A DNA stretch of 64,000 bases from Streptomyces misionensis (GCF_900104815.1 NZ_FNTD01000004.1:6633001-6697000); one strand, 5' to 3'; shown: positions 9,107 to 17,667, counted from the first letter of the stretch. A program made the numbers and translations. Notes: generated by a model from the letters alone, not told the origin.

Positions 9107-10009
9107 GTGGAGCCGACGGCCGGTCCCGGTCAGTTGCTGGCCATCAGTGATCTGCACATCTCCTACCCGGAGAACCGCCGCCTGGTCGAGGAGTTGCGGG
9201 GCGGCGAGGAGGACTGGCTGATCGTCGCGGGCGACATCGCCGAGACCGTCGAGGACATCCGCTGGACCCTCGCCACCCTTGCCGGCCGCTTCCGCAAGGT
9301 GCTGTGGGCGCCCGGCAACCACGACCTGTGGACCCACCCGAAGGACACCGTGACCCTGCGCGGCGTCGCCCGCTACGAGCACCTGGTCGAGGTCTGCCGG
9401 GAACTCGGCGTCGTCACCCCCGAGGACCCCTACCCGGTGTGGCACGGCGCCGGCGGCCCGGCCGTGGTCGCCCCGCTGTTCCTCGGCTACGACTACTCCT
9501 TCCTGCCCGCCGGCTGCACCACCAAGGCCGAGGGCCTGGCCTACGCGGAGTCCACCGGCATCGTCTGCAACGACGAGTACCTGCTGCACCCGGACCCGTA
9601 CCCGACCCGGGAGGCGTGGTGCCGGGACCGGGTCGCACGGACCGAGGAGAGACTCGCCGGGCTGCCGGCCGACCTGCCGACCGTACTGGCCAACCACTAC
9701 CCCCTGGACCGGCACCCCACCGAGGTGCTGTGGCACCCCGAGTTCGCCATGTGGTGCGGCACCACCCTGACCGCCGACTGGCACCGCCGCTTCCGCGTCG
9801 CCACCATGGTCTACGGCCATCTGCACATCCCCCGCACCACCTGGCACGACGGAGTCCGCTTCACCGAGGTCTCTGTGGGCTACCCCCGTGAATGGCGCAA
9901 GCGCCCGGCAGCCCCGGGAAAGCCGCGCCGCATCCTGCCGATGGAGGACGAGACCGGTGATCGAGGAGCTGCTCCCGGAGTCGGTCGTGGCCGTGGAGGC
10001 GCACCGTGA
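9107..10009 (+). CDS. Calcineurin-like metallophosphoesterase
   Basis: A 300-residue two-metal phosphoesterase. The ordered motifs are all present: SDLH (near 15), GDIAE, GNHDLW, NHYPLDRH and GHLHIPRTTW. Substrate is unknown. I chose the GTG with GGAAGGGG about 10 nt upstream; the open frame extends 16 codons further but those look non-coding. The last 53 nt overlap the start of the PPTase gene in another frame, a strong sign that the two are co-expressed. A role in trimming or balancing the coenzyme A or phosphopantetheine pool would fit but is inference only. Confidence 0.88.
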   Translation: MEPTAGPGQLLAISDLHISYPENRRLVEELRGGEEDWLIVAGDIAETVEDIRWTLATLAGRFRKVLWAPGNHDLWTHPKDTVTLRGVARYEHLVEVCRELGVVTPEDPYPVWHGAGGPAVVAPLFLGYDYSFLPAGCTTKAEGLAYAESTGIVCNDEYLLHPDPYPTREAWCRDRVARTEERLAGLPADLPTVLANHYPLDRHPTEVLWHPEFAMWCGTTLTADWHRRFRVATMVYGHLHIPRTTWHDGVRFTEVSVGYPREWRKRPAAPGKPRRILPMEDETGDRGAAPGVGRGRGGAP

Positions 10010-10637
10010 CGACCCGCTGTGGGAGGCCCCCCTCCACCCGGAGGAGGCGGTGCTCGTCGCCCGCGCCGTGGCCAAGCGGCGCCGCGAGTTCGCCGCCGTG
10101 CGCGGCTGCGCCCGGCGCGCCATGGAGAAGCTCGGCATCCCGGCGCGGCCCGTGGTCAGCGGCGAGCGCGGCGCCCCGCAGTGGCCGGCCGGCATCGTCG
10201 GCAGCATGACCCACTGCGACGGCTACTGCGCCGCCGCGCTGGTCCGCGCCACCGACCTGGCCTCCCTCGGCATCGACGCCGAACCGCACGGACCGCTACC
10301 GGAGGGCGTGGGAGCCTCCGTCTTCCTGCCCTCCGAGATGTCCCGCCTGGAGCGGCTCGCCGGTCAACGGCCCGCCGTGCACTGGGACCGGATCCTGTTC
10401 AGTGCCAAGGAGTCGGTGTACAAGGCCTGGTTCCCGCTCACCCGTCAATGGCTGGACTTCTCCGAGGCCGACATCACCCTGAACCCGGCCGCCGACGGCG
10501 CACCGCACGGCACCCTGCACGCCGAACTCCTGGTCCCCGGGCCCCGGGTCGGCGACCGCCGGCTCCAGGTGTTCGACGGACGCTGGACCGTACGCGACCA
10601 CCTCGTGGCCACCACGGTCGTCGTGCCCCACGCCTGA
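9957..10637 (+). CDS. Sfp-type 4'-phosphopantetheinyl transferase
   Basis: Transfers phosphopantetheine from CoA to a serine of acyl- or peptidyl-carrier proteins, activating polyketide and non-ribosomal peptide synthases. The 226-residue protein has the magnesium-binding GIDAE motif near residue 108 and the signature FSAKESVYKAWF near residue 150, the hallmark of the Sfp/EntD branch. Start GTG lies inside the end of the metallophosphoesterase gene. No PKS or NRPS genes are nearby, so it probably serves clusters elsewhere. From memory, unchecked, the S. coelicolor equivalent is SCO6673. Confidence 0.93.
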   Translation: MIEELLPESVVAVEAHRDDPLWEAPLHPEEAVLVARAVAKRRREFAAVRGCARRAMEKLGIPARPVVSGERGAPQWPAGIVGSMTHCDGYCAAALVRATDLASLGIDAEPHGPLPEGVGASVFLPSEMSRLERLAGQRPAVHWDRILFSAKESVYKAWFPLTRQWLDFSEADITLNPAADGAPHGTLHAELLVPGPRVGDRRLQVFDGRWTVRDHLVATTVVVPHA

Positions 10638-10675
10638 GGGCCCGGCCGCCGTCGCCGTACTCACGCCCGAGGCGC

Positions 10676-10716
10676 CCCGGCCGTCGTCGCCGTACCAGGT
10701 GCCGACGACGGCCGGG
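10676..10716. terminator. Bidirectional terminator after PPTase gene
   Basis: A 14-bp perfect stem (CCCGGCCGTCGTCG with CGACGACGGCCGGG) and 13-nt loop between the convergent PPTase and small hypothetical genes. Confidence 0.75.
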
Positions 10717-10726
10717 CGGGCGGTCC

Positions 10727-10957
10727 TCAGGCGGTCGGCGGGCACCACTCGCTCAGCAGCCGGAAGAACTCCGCCTCGTTGCCCGCGAGACCGGCCCCCG
10801 CGAGGGCCGTCTCCGCCTCGGCGAGCACACCGGGCGGCACGACGGCGGGCGGCGCCCCCTCGGGCGGTCCGTCGAAGGCGGCGCGCACCGTGTGCAGCAG
10901 CCGCAGATAGGCCTGGACGGCGGTGCGCTCGTGGTCGGTCAGTACGGCGGTGGGCAT
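10727..10957 (-). CDS. Small hypothetical protein
   Basis: A 76-residue soluble protein starting MPTAVLTDHERTAVQ. It looks like one helical domain with a proline-rich break in the middle (PPEGAPPAVVPP) and a WCPPT C-terminus. No signal peptide, membrane segment or recognised motif. Codon usage is consistent with a real Streptomyces gene, and it begins after a short spacer downstream of the XRE gene on the same strand (142 nt), so co-transcription is possible. Confidence 0.6.
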   Translation of the reverse strand: MPTAVLTDHERTAVQAYLRLLHTVRAAFDGPPEGAPPAVVPPGVLAEAETALAGAGLAGNEAEFFRLLSEWCPPTA

Positions 10958-11099
10958 CGGTCGGCTCTCCCCGAATCGGCGTCACGGTCACGCGCCCTGC
11001 GGCGCCGCGCGCCGCATGTCGTACGGCGCACCCGACCAGCTTGCCGTCCACCACTGACAATGGGGCGAAAGCGCACCCCGCGCCCCGCCCGAGTGCCCG

Positions 11100-11756
11100 T
11101 CAGGAATCGGGCCGCTTTACGCTCTCCAGCAGCATGTCCAGCCATTCCGCGACCTTGTCCCGGTGCTGGTCGGTCGGCAACTGCGCGGCCCGCCAGGCGA
11201 TTCCGCGCACCCCGTGGTCCTGGAGCAGCCGCTCCAGCGGGTCCTCGGCGGCCTCGGCCGCGGCCCGTTCCCGGTCGGCCAGCTTCTGCAGCAGCTCCTG
11301 CTCGGTGCGCTGCAACGCGCCCGCCAGCGCCTCCGGGTCCTCCGCGGTCAGGAAACCGGCGTGCACCCGGAAGAACCGCTGCAACGCGTCGCAGTGCTCC
11401 ATGGTGGGCCGCCGGTCGCCGTTGATCAGGGCGCCGGCCTGCTGCCGGGACATGCCCGCGCCGTCGGCGATCTCCTGCTGGGTGTATCTGCGGCCGTTGG
11501 CCTTCAGCCGGGTGCGCCGCAGCAGGCCCAGGCGCTGGAGGAACCGCGCCTGGACGTCGGGTTCGCCGGCCGGGCGGCCGCTGAGCAGGGCCTTGACCAC
11601 CGGCTCCGGCACCCCGCAGGCGACCGAGAGCCGCGCGACGTCGAAGACCTCGGCCTGGGCCACCCCGAGCCGCTCGGCGAGCGCGGTGACGCGGGCGACG
11701 ACGGCCGGCAGCTGGGCGGTCGCCGCGGCGCCCGGATCCTCGTAGCCATCCGTCAC
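11100..11756 (-). CDS. XRE-family helix-turn-helix regulator
   Basis: A 218-residue DNA-binding protein. The HTH covers about residues 88-128 (YTQQEIADGAGMSRQQAGAL followed by a wing with GDRRPTMEHCDAL). An N-terminal helical region and a charged coiled-coil-like C-terminal region (REQQ/ERAAAEAAED type) flank it; no ligand-binding domain is recognisable. I chose the GTG with AGGAG 10 nt upstream. It is divergent from a gene encoding a MmyB-like ligand-binding domain that has no HTH, with a perfect inverted repeat between them, suggesting that the two proteins act as a pair. Confidence 0.85.
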   Translation of the reverse strand: MTDGYEDPGAAATAQLPAVVARVTALAERLGVAQAEVFDVARLSVACGVPEPVVKALLSGRPAGEPDVQARFLQRLGLLRRTRLKANGRRYTQQEIADGAGMSRQQAGALINGDRRPTMEHCDALQRFFRVHAGFLTAEDPEALAGALQRTEQELLQKLADRERAAAEAAEDPLERLLQDHGVRGIAWRAAQLPTDQHRDKVAEWLDMLLESVKRPDS

Positions 11757-11883
11757 CGACAGAACTCCTACGTCTCTCAAGGGCAACAGGTGCGTCCGTG
11801 CATCCCGCATGCTCGGTACCGGGTCCGGCGATCGCCGTGAACCTCCCGGAGATTAGCCGGTGCCCCGAACCCACATCCAGGTG

Positions 11884-11901
11884 TCGCCACAACTGTGGCG
11901 A
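11884..11901. promoter_or_regulatory. Inverted repeat between XRE and ligand-domain genes
   Basis: TCGCCACA-AC-TGTGGCGA, a perfect 8-bp-arm inverted repeat in the divergent intergenic region, 128 nt from the XRE start. A natural candidate operator for the XRE protein. Confidence 0.5.
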
Positions 11902-11937
11902 ATTTCAGCCGTCAACCGGCGTGGAATGCCACGATAG

Positions 11938-11967
11938 TTGACATCACCTCGCGTGGGGAAGCAGGAT
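11938..11967 (+). promoter_or_regulatory. Putative promoter of ligand-domain gene
   Basis: TTGACA, then 18 nt, then CAGGAT; a consensus -35 with a fair -10. It starts 36 nt downstream of the inverted repeat and would give a 5' leader of about 40 nt before the ATG. Confidence 0.45.
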
Positions 11968-12013
11968 CGCATCGCCGCGTGAAGGCCGCAGAGGCAAGAG
12001 GGGTGACCTCCCG

Positions 12014-12685
12014 ATGGCACATCAGGCAGGAGGGAAGCGGCCGGCGCCGCGGCCCGTCCCCGAGACCTCCGAGACCCAGACCTACCTACAGGACTACGGC
12101 GCACTGCTGGACACCGTCACGTTCCCGTCCCTGGTGGTGGACCACCGCTGGGACGTCGTGCTGGCCAACGCCGCCTTCGGCGTGCTCTTCGGCGGCATGC
12201 GCCCGCATCCCACCGCCATGCCGGAGGACAACTTCCTGCGGTTCGTGCTCTTCCACCCGGACGCCGGGCGTGTCCTCGGCGACCACGAGGCGGGCTGGTG
12301 CCTGCCGATGCTCGCGCAGCTCAAGGGCGCCATGGAGGCGTACGGCCACGATCCCGAACTCCAGGCCGTGCGGCGGGACATCGCCCAGGACCCGCTCATG
12401 GAGGCGGCCTACCGGCAGGGGCTGCCGCACTGGATCCGGGCGGTCGGCGAGCGCGGGACCCGGCTCGACGGGGCCGTACGGCTGCTCCTCCACCCCGATC
12501 CGCGCCGGGGACCCACCGAGTGCCGCATCGTGGAGGAGACCCCGCAGACCCTGAGCGAACTGGGCTTCCGCAGGCTGACGCTGGTACCGCGGGACAGCCG
12601 CCGGGCCCCCGCCCCGGTGCGCCGCCCGCGCAGGTCCCGCGCCGCCCCCGCGCATCTGACGGTGGTCCCGCCGCCCGGGAGCTGA
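12014..12685 (+). CDS. MmyB-like ligand-binding domain protein without HTH
   Basis: A 223-residue protein matching the C-terminal ligand-binding domain of MmyB/MLTR-type XRE regulators: residues about 30-190 include the family patterns VVDHRWDVVLANAAFGVLFG, NFLRFVLFHPDAGRVL, and a C-terminal strand region ending LTLVPRDSR. MmyB-type regulators normally carry an XRE HTH in front of this domain; here the N-terminus is only a short disordered stretch and the HTH is missing. The basic tail (residues 195-223) has no recognised role. Divergent to an XRE HTH protein, so it may sense a ligand on that partner's behalf. Confidence 0.75.
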   Translation: MAHQAGGKRPAPRPVPETSETQTYLQDYGALLDTVTFPSLVVDHRWDVVLANAAFGVLFGGMRPHPTAMPEDNFLRFVLFHPDAGRVLGDHEAGWCLPMLAQLKGAMEAYGHDPELQAVRRDIAQDPLMEAAYRQGLPHWIRAVGERGTRLDGAVRLLLHPDPRRGPTECRIVEETPQTLSELGFRRLTLVPRDSRRAPAPVRRPRRSRAAPAHLTVVPPPGS

Positions 12686-12829
12686 CGGCTGCCGGCGGCA
12701 CACGGCCGCGGGACTTTCACCTCGGTGTCACCCCACCCTTCCCTGACGTTCGCCGCTCTTGGAACACTCGCTCCGCGCACCTTCGCTCTGCGCGACGGCA
12801 GACGTCAGGACGAGAGGACCCCCACACCC

Positions 12830-14878
12830 ATGCCCCAAGTCAACCGGCGGCGATTCCTCCAGATAGCGGGCGCCACCACGGCGTTCACCGCGCTGTCCAG
12901 CAGCATCCAGCGCGCGGCCGCCCTGCCCGCCCATCACCGCACCGGGTCCCTGGAGGATGTCGAGCACATCGTCGTCCTGATGCAGGAGAACCGTTCCTTC
13001 GATCACTACTTCGGTTCGCTCAGAGGGGTGCGGGGCTTCGGGGACCCGCGGGCGGTGAGCCAGCAGGGCCGTTCCGTCTGGCAGCAGTCCGACGGCGCCA
13101 AGGACGTCCTGCCCTTCCACCCGGACGCCGACGACCTGGGGCTCGCCTTCCTCCAGGACCTGCCGCACGGCTGGCCCGACACCCACGCCGCCTTCAACGG
13201 CGGTAAGTACGACAAGTGGGTTCCGGCCAAGGGCACCACCACCATGGCGCACCTGACCCGCGAGGACATCCCGTTCCACTACGCCCTCGCGGACGCCTTC
13301 ACCGTCTGCGACGCCTACCACTGCTCGTTCATGGGCTCCACCGACCCCAACCGCTACTACATGTGGACCGGTCACGTCGGCAACGACGGCCAAGGCGGCG
13401 GCCCGGTGCTCGGCAACGACGAGAAGGGCTACGGCTGGACTACGTACCCCGAGCGCCTGGAGAAGGCCGGGATCTCCTGGAAGATCTACCAGGACATCGG
13501 CGACGGCCTGGACGCGAACGGCGGCTGGGGCTGGATCGAGGACGCCTACCGGGGAAACTACGGCGACAACTCCCTGCTCTACTTCGACCAGTACCGCGAC
13601 GCCCGGCCCGGCGATCCGCTGTACGACAAGGCCCGCACCGGCACCGACGCCCGGCAGGGCGAGGGCTTCTTCGACCGGCTCAGGGCGGACGTGCGCGCGG
13701 ACAGGCTCCCGCAGGTCTCCTGGATCGTGGCGCCCGAGGCCTTCACCGAGCACCCCAACTGGCCCGCCAACTACGGCGCCTGGTACGTCTCCCAGGTGCT
13801 GGACGCGCTCACCTCGAACCCCGAGGTGTGGGGGAAGACGGCGCTGTTCCTCACCTACGACGAGAACGACGGCTTCTTCGACCACGTGCTGCCGCCCTTC
13901 CCGGCCGCCTCCGGGGCGCAGGGCAAGTCCACGGTGGACACCTCGCTCGACGTGTACCAGGGCGGCGCCGGGTACGCGGCCGGCCCCTACGGGCTCGGCC
14001 AGCGGGTCCCGATGATCGTCGTCTCGCCCTGGAGCAAGGGCGGTTACGTCTGCTCCGAGACGTTCGACCACACTTCGATCATCCGCTTCATCGAGCGCCG
14101 CTTCGGGGTGCGCGAGCCCAACATCTCGCCCTGGCGGCGCGCCGTGTGCGGCGACCTCACCAGTGCCTTCGACTTCTCCCGCAAGGACGCCGGGGCCGTC
14201 CGGCTGCCGTCCACGGCCGGCTACCGGCCGCCGGACGCGGACCGGCACCCCGACTACGTGCCCAAGCCGCCAGCGAACCCCTCGCTGCCCCGCCAGGAGC
14301 GCGGCAGCAGGCCCACCCGCCCGCTGAAGTACGCACCCGTGGTGGACGGTTCGGCGGACACCGGGGCCGGCACGTTCACCCTCACCTTCGCCTCGGGCGC
14401 GCACGCGGGCGCGGTCTTCCTCGTCACCTCCGGCAACCGCGGCGACGGCCCCTGGACCTACACCACCGAGGCCGGCAAGACCCTGTCCGACACCTGGCAC
14501 TCGGCCTACTCGGGCGGCGTCTACGACCTCGCCGTGCACGGCCCCAACGGCTTCCTGCGCGTCTTCAAGGGCGGCAACAGGAGCGCGGGTCCGGAGGTGA
14601 CCGCACGGTACACCGGCGAGCGCGTCGAACTGGTCCTCACCAACCAGGGCTCCGGCGCGGCCCGGCTGCGGATCGCGGACGGCTACGGCGGCGCCCCGGC
14701 GGCGGTGACCGTGCGGCCGGGCGCCACCGTGCGGCACACCGTGGACCTCACCCGCGGTCACCGCTGGTACGACCTGACCGTGACCTCGGCGGACGACCCG
14801 GCGTTCGTGCGCGGCTTCGCCGGTCACGTCGAGAACGGGCGGCCCGGCGTCAGCGACCCGGCCATCGCGACGGGGTGA
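12830..14878 (+). CDS. Phosphocholine-specific phospholipase C, Tat-exported
   Basis: Hydrolyses phosphatidylcholine-type lipids outside the cell, probably to scavenge phosphate. The 682-residue protein opens with a Tat signal (NRRRFLQ at residues 5-11). The catalytic phosphoesterase domain (about 45-460) has the family motif MQENRSFDHYFG, SFMGSTDPNR, the TYDENDGFFDH segment and a DHTSIIRFIERRFG segment. Two copies of the C-terminal bacterial PLC domain (DUF756 type, about 500-590 and 600-675) follow. I chose the ATG with GAGAGGA upstream; earlier in-frame codons look non-coding. Expression under phosphate limitation is typical of the family; I did not find a clear PHO box. Confidence 0.94.
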   Translation: MPQVNRRRFLQIAGATTAFTALSSSIQRAAALPAHHRTGSLEDVEHIVVLMQENRSFDHYFGSLRGVRGFGDPRAVSQQGRSVWQQSDGAKDVLPFHPDADDLGLAFLQDLPHGWPDTHAAFNGGKYDKWVPAKGTTTMAHLTREDIPFHYALADAFTVCDAYHCSFMGSTDPNRYYMWTGHVGNDGQGGGPVLGNDEKGYGWTTYPERLEKAGISWKIYQDIGDGLDANGGWGWIEDAYRGNYGDNSLLYFDQYRDARPGDPLYDKARTGTDARQGEGFFDRLRADVRADRLPQVSWIVAPEAFTEHPNWPANYGAWYVSQVLDALTSNPEVWGKTALFLTYDENDGFFDHVLPPFPAASGAQGKSTVDTSLDVYQGGAGYAAGPYGLGQRVPMIVVSPWSKGGYVCSETFDHTSIIRFIERRFGVREPNISPWRRAVCGDLTSAFDFSRKDAGAVRLPSTAGYRPPDADRHPDYVPKPPANPSLPRQERGSRPTRPLKYAPVVDGSADTGAGTFTLTFASGAHAGAVFLVTSGNRGDGPWTYTTEAGKTLSDTWHSAYSGGVYDLAVHGPNGFLRVFKGGNRSAGPEVTARYTGERVELVLTNQGSGAARLRIADGYGGAPAAVTVRPGATVRHTVDLTRGHRWYDLTVTSADDPAFVRGFAGHVENGRPGVSDPAIATG

Positions 14879-14932
14879 ACGGGCGATGAGCACCGCTCCG
14901 TGCGGGCTGGTCAGGTACCGGTCAGATCAGGG

Positions 14933-14938
14933 TAGTGT
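14933..14938 (+). promoter_or_regulatory. -10 hexamer of a leaderless promoter
   Basis: TAGTGT ends exactly 6 nt before the GTG of the scramblase-like gene, and there is no ribosome-binding site; this geometry places transcription start on the start codon. Confidence 0.5.
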
Positions 14939-14944
14939 GCCCCG

Positions 14945-15793
14945 GTGACCACGCAATCGAACACTCCCGCCGGCTGGTACCCGGACCCGCACGGGGCGCC
15001 CCAGACGCTCCGCTACTGGGACGGCACGCAGTGGACCGAGCACACGAACAACCAGGCGCAGCAGGCGCCGCAGGCCCAGCAGGCCGTACCGCAGCAGGCC
15101 GCCGCCCCGTTCCCGCAGCAGCAGGGCGCCGACCCCCGGGTGCAGCGCCAGGTGCAGCAGCAGGCCGGGGTCGTGTCGAACGCCACCGGCGGCGGCACCC
15201 TGTTCACCGAGCCCGTGCTGGTGGTGAACCAGAAGGCCAAGCTGATCGAGGTGACCAACGAGTACAAGGTCATGGATCAGCACGGCCGGGAGATCGGCTC
15301 GGTCACCGAGATCGGTCAGGGCGTGCTGAAGAAGATCCTGCGCTTCGTCTCCAGCCTCGACCAGTTCATGACCCACAAGCTGGAGATCCGCGACGCCCAC
15401 GGCATGCCCCAGCTGGTGCTGACCCGGCCCGCGAAGTTCTTCAAGTCCCGGGTGATCGTGACCCGGCCGGACGGCTCGCCGGTCGGTGAGATCGTCCAGC
15501 AGAACATGATCGGCAAGATCAACTTCGCGATGAACGCGGACGGCCGGCAGGTCGGCGCGATCAAGGCGGAGAACTGGCGGGCGTGGAACTTCGCGATCGT
15601 CGACCACGCGGACAACGAGGTGGCCCGGATCACCAAGACCTGGGAAGGCCTCGCCAAGACGCTGTTCACCAGCGCGGACAACTACGTCCTGCAGATCCAC
15701 TACCAGCTGCCCGAGCCGCTGCTGAGCCTGGTGGTGGCGACGGCCCTGACCGTCGACACCGCGCTCAAGCAGGACTCGCGGGGCTGGAACTGA
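14945..15793 (+). CDS. DUF2510 / phospholipid scramblase-like protein
   Basis: A 282-residue protein. Residues 8-32 (AGWYPDPHG ... RYWDGTQWTEH) are a DUF2510 motif, frequent at the N-terminus of actinobacterial membrane-associated proteins. A Gln/Ala-rich low-complexity linker follows (about 35-80). The rest resembles the LURP-one/scramblase tubby-like fold: repeated beta segments such as YKVMDQHGREIGSVTE, HKLEIRDAHG and YVLQIHYQLPEPL. Biochemical role in bacteria is unknown; lipid association is inferred from the fold family and from the adjacent phospholipase and PAP2 genes. A strong terminator follows. Confidence 0.85.
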   Translation: MTTQSNTPAGWYPDPHGAPQTLRYWDGTQWTEHTNNQAQQAPQAQQAVPQQAAAPFPQQQGADPRVQRQVQQQAGVVSNATGGGTLFTEPVLVVNQKAKLIEVTNEYKVMDQHGREIGSVTEIGQGVLKKILRFVSSLDQFMTHKLEIRDAHGMPQLVLTRPAKFFKSRVIVTRPDGSPVGEIVQQNMIGKINFAMNADGRQVGAIKAENWRAWNFAIVDHADNEVARITKTWEGLAKTLFTSADNYVLQIHYQLPEPLLSLVVATALTVDTALKQDSRGWN

Positions 15794-15834
15794 GCGCGAC
15801 CCGCACGGGGAGCGCGCGACACCGAACACGGTCA

Positions 15835-15864
15835 CGGCGGCCGGTGCGCGAGCACCGGCCGCCG
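15835..15864. terminator. Bidirectional terminator
   Basis: Perfect 13-bp stem (CGGCGGCCGGTGC with GCACCGGCCGCCG) and a GCGA tetraloop between two convergent genes. Confidence 0.85.
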
Positions 15865-15880
15865 ACGTGTGCGCGGTCGT

Positions 15881-16870
15881 TCACAGGGCGGTGAGGTGCC
15901 CCGGCTGTTCCGGTTGGTCCGGCTGCCGCCGCCGTCCCGGCCGTTCCCGCTGTGCGGGCGGCCGGCTGCGCAGGGCCGGTTCGGCCGCCGCCGTGTCCGG
16001 CTCCAGCGCGAGCACCGCGGCCACCGGATGGTCCGGGTCCGCCGTCCGCTCGGGGGCGACCCGGGTGAGCAGCACCACGCCCCGGGCGGCCAGCCCCGCC
16101 CCGGCCAGCGCCAGCAGCACACCGGCGGCGCCGCCGGCGAGGCCCTGTCCGAGCAGGGTGAGCCCGATCAGCGCGGCGGCCACCGGATTGGCCAGGGTGA
16201 CCACCGCCAGCGGGGCGCCGAGCCCGCCGCGGTAGGCGGTCTGGGACAGCAGCAGCCCGCCCACGGCGAACGCCGCGACGAGCACCGCAACCACGATCAC
16301 CTCGGTGCTCAGCACCGGTCCCGAGCGGTCGGTGGCCGCGACGGTCACGGTCTGGGTCAGCGCGGAGGCGACGCCCGAGGCGAGGCCGGACGCGGTGGCG
16401 TGCCGCAGCCCGGGCCGGGCGCCGGGCCAGGACAGGGCGCCGACCAGTGCGGCCGTCGCACCGGCGACCGCGAGTGCCGCAGGCAGGCTGAGCACCCGGG
16501 AGGGCGCCGGACCCGAGGCGGTGACCAGCAACGCGCCGAGACCGGCCAGCGTGAGCGCCGTACCGCGCCACTCCACCGCGCTGACCCGCCGTCCGGCCGC
16601 CCGCGCGCCGAGCGGCACGGCCGCGACCAGGGTGAGCGCGCCGAGCGGCTGCACCACGGTCAGCGGACCGTACTTGAGGGCCACGACGTGCAGCAGGGCG
16701 GCGCCCGCGTTCAGGCCCACCGCCGACCACCACGCGCCGGTGCCGAGCAACCGGAGCAGCCCGGAGCCGGCGCTCCGGGCGGCGAGCCGTTCCTGGGCGA
16801 CGGCGGCGAGCGCGTACGCCACGGCCGAGACCAGGGACAGTGCCACGGCGGCCGTCTCGGCGGCGCTCAT
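15881..16870 (-). CDS. EamA/DMT-type membrane transporter
   Basis: A 329-residue integral membrane protein with about nine to ten hydrophobic segments and the two-repeat pattern of drug/metabolite transporters (for example GPLTVVQPLGALTLVAAVPLG and its second-half counterpart GAPLAVVTLANPVAAALIGL). The last 40 residues are hydrophilic and Arg/Pro-rich, probably cytoplasmic. Its ATG overlaps the PAP2 stop by 4 nt (ATGA), so the two proteins are translationally coupled. Substrate unknown; the partner suggests a lipid-linked or phosphorylated compound. The TetR gene and operator array next to the pair suggest inducible expression. Confidence 0.85.
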   Translation of the reverse strand: MSAAETAAVALSLVSAVAYALAAVAQERLAARSAGSGLLRLLGTGAWWSAVGLNAGAALLHVVALKYGPLTVVQPLGALTLVAAVPLGARAAGRRVSAVEWRGTALTLAGLGALLVTASGPAPSRVLSLPAALAVAGATAALVGALSWPGARPGLRHATASGLASGVASALTQTVTVAATDRSGPVLSTEVIVVAVLVAAFAVGGLLLSQTAYRGGLGAPLAVVTLANPVAAALIGLTLLGQGLAGGAAGVLLALAGAGLAARGVVLLTRVAPERTADPDHPVAAVLALEPDTAAAEPALRSRPPAQRERPGRRRQPDQPEQPGHLTAL

Positions 16871-17667
16871 CGGCCCGCTCCCGCCAGGACCCGTTGGCGC
16901 GGGACGAGCGGGCCGGTGCCGCGGCCCGCCATGGTGGTGGTCCGCCGCGGCGGGCGGATCAGCGCGAGGGCGATGCCCAGCATGGCGGTCGCGACGAGCG
17001 CGTCCAGCCAGTAGTGGTTGGCCGTGCCCACGATCACCAGCAGGGTCAGCAGCGGGTGCAGCAGCCACAGCCAGCGCCGGCGCGAGCGGGTGGCCGCGAT
17101 CAGTCCGATCGCCACCATCAGCGCCCAGCCGAAGTGCAGCGAGGGCATCGCGGCGAACTGGTTGGACAGGTGGTCGTCGGCCGGCGGGCCGTACACGGAG
17201 GGGCCGTAGAGCCGGGCGGTGTCCACCAGACCGGTGCCGGTCAGCATGCGCGGCGGGGCCAGCGGAAACGTGAAGGGCAGCACCAGGGCGGCCGCGGTGA
17301 CCACGGCGAGGACCCGGCGGGCCCAGACGTAGTGCGCGGGCCGCTTGACGTAGAGCCAGACCAGGAAGGCGACCGTGACCGGGAAGTGGACGGTCGCGTA
17401 GTAGGTGTTGGCCAGGTGGACCAGGGCGCCGTTGTCCAGCAGCACCGACTGCACGGCGGTCTCGTGGGGCAGGTGCAGGGTCCGCTCGAAGCCCCAGACG
17501 CGATGGGCGTTGTGGAAGGCGGCGGCGGTGTGGCCGGTGGCCAGCTGCCGGCCGAGCTTGTAGACGAGGAAGAGCCCGGCGACGAGCAGGAACTCGCGTA
17601 TGAGTCCCGGACGCGCGGCTGCGTCGGACTCCGTTTCTGCCTCGGCAGGCTCGGTGAGCGCGGTCAT
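16867..17667 (-). CDS. PAP2-superfamily membrane phosphatase/transferase
   Basis: A 266-residue integral membrane protein with about six transmembrane segments. The conserved parts FAAMPSLHFGWALMV (residues about 175-190) and TANHYWLDALVA (about 222-235) match the C2 and C3 active-site motifs of PAP2 enzymes in the inositolphosphorylceramide-synthase-like branch (PSLH and H-x3-D). Likely acts on a lipid phosphate at the membrane. First gene of a two-gene operon with the DMT transporter, starting 79 nt from an array of palindromes and divergent from a TetR gene. Confidence 0.88.
   Translation of the reverse strand: MTALTEPAEAETESDAAARPGLIREFLLVAGLFLVYKLGRQLATGHTAAAFHNAHRVWGFERTLHLPHETAVQSVLLDNGALVHLANTYYATVHFPVTVAFLVWLYVKRPAHYVWARRVLAVVTAAALVLPFTFPLAPPRMLTGTGLVDTARLYGPSVYGPPADDHLSNQFAAMPSLHFGWALMVAIGLIAATRSRRRWLWLLHPLLTLLVIVGTANHYWLDALVATAMLGIALALIRPPRRTTTMAGRGTGPLVPRQRVLAGAGR

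Noticed and set aside
9957..10637. Biosynthetic gene cluster implied by the PPTase
   Set aside because: No PKS, NRPS, RiPP or terpene genes are adjacent; the PPTase is a stand-alone housekeeping-type gene.
12728..14893. 721-residue antisense frame opposite phospholipase C
   Set aside because: Composition is valine, glycine and arginine rich without domain motifs; the plus-strand gene explains the codon bias.
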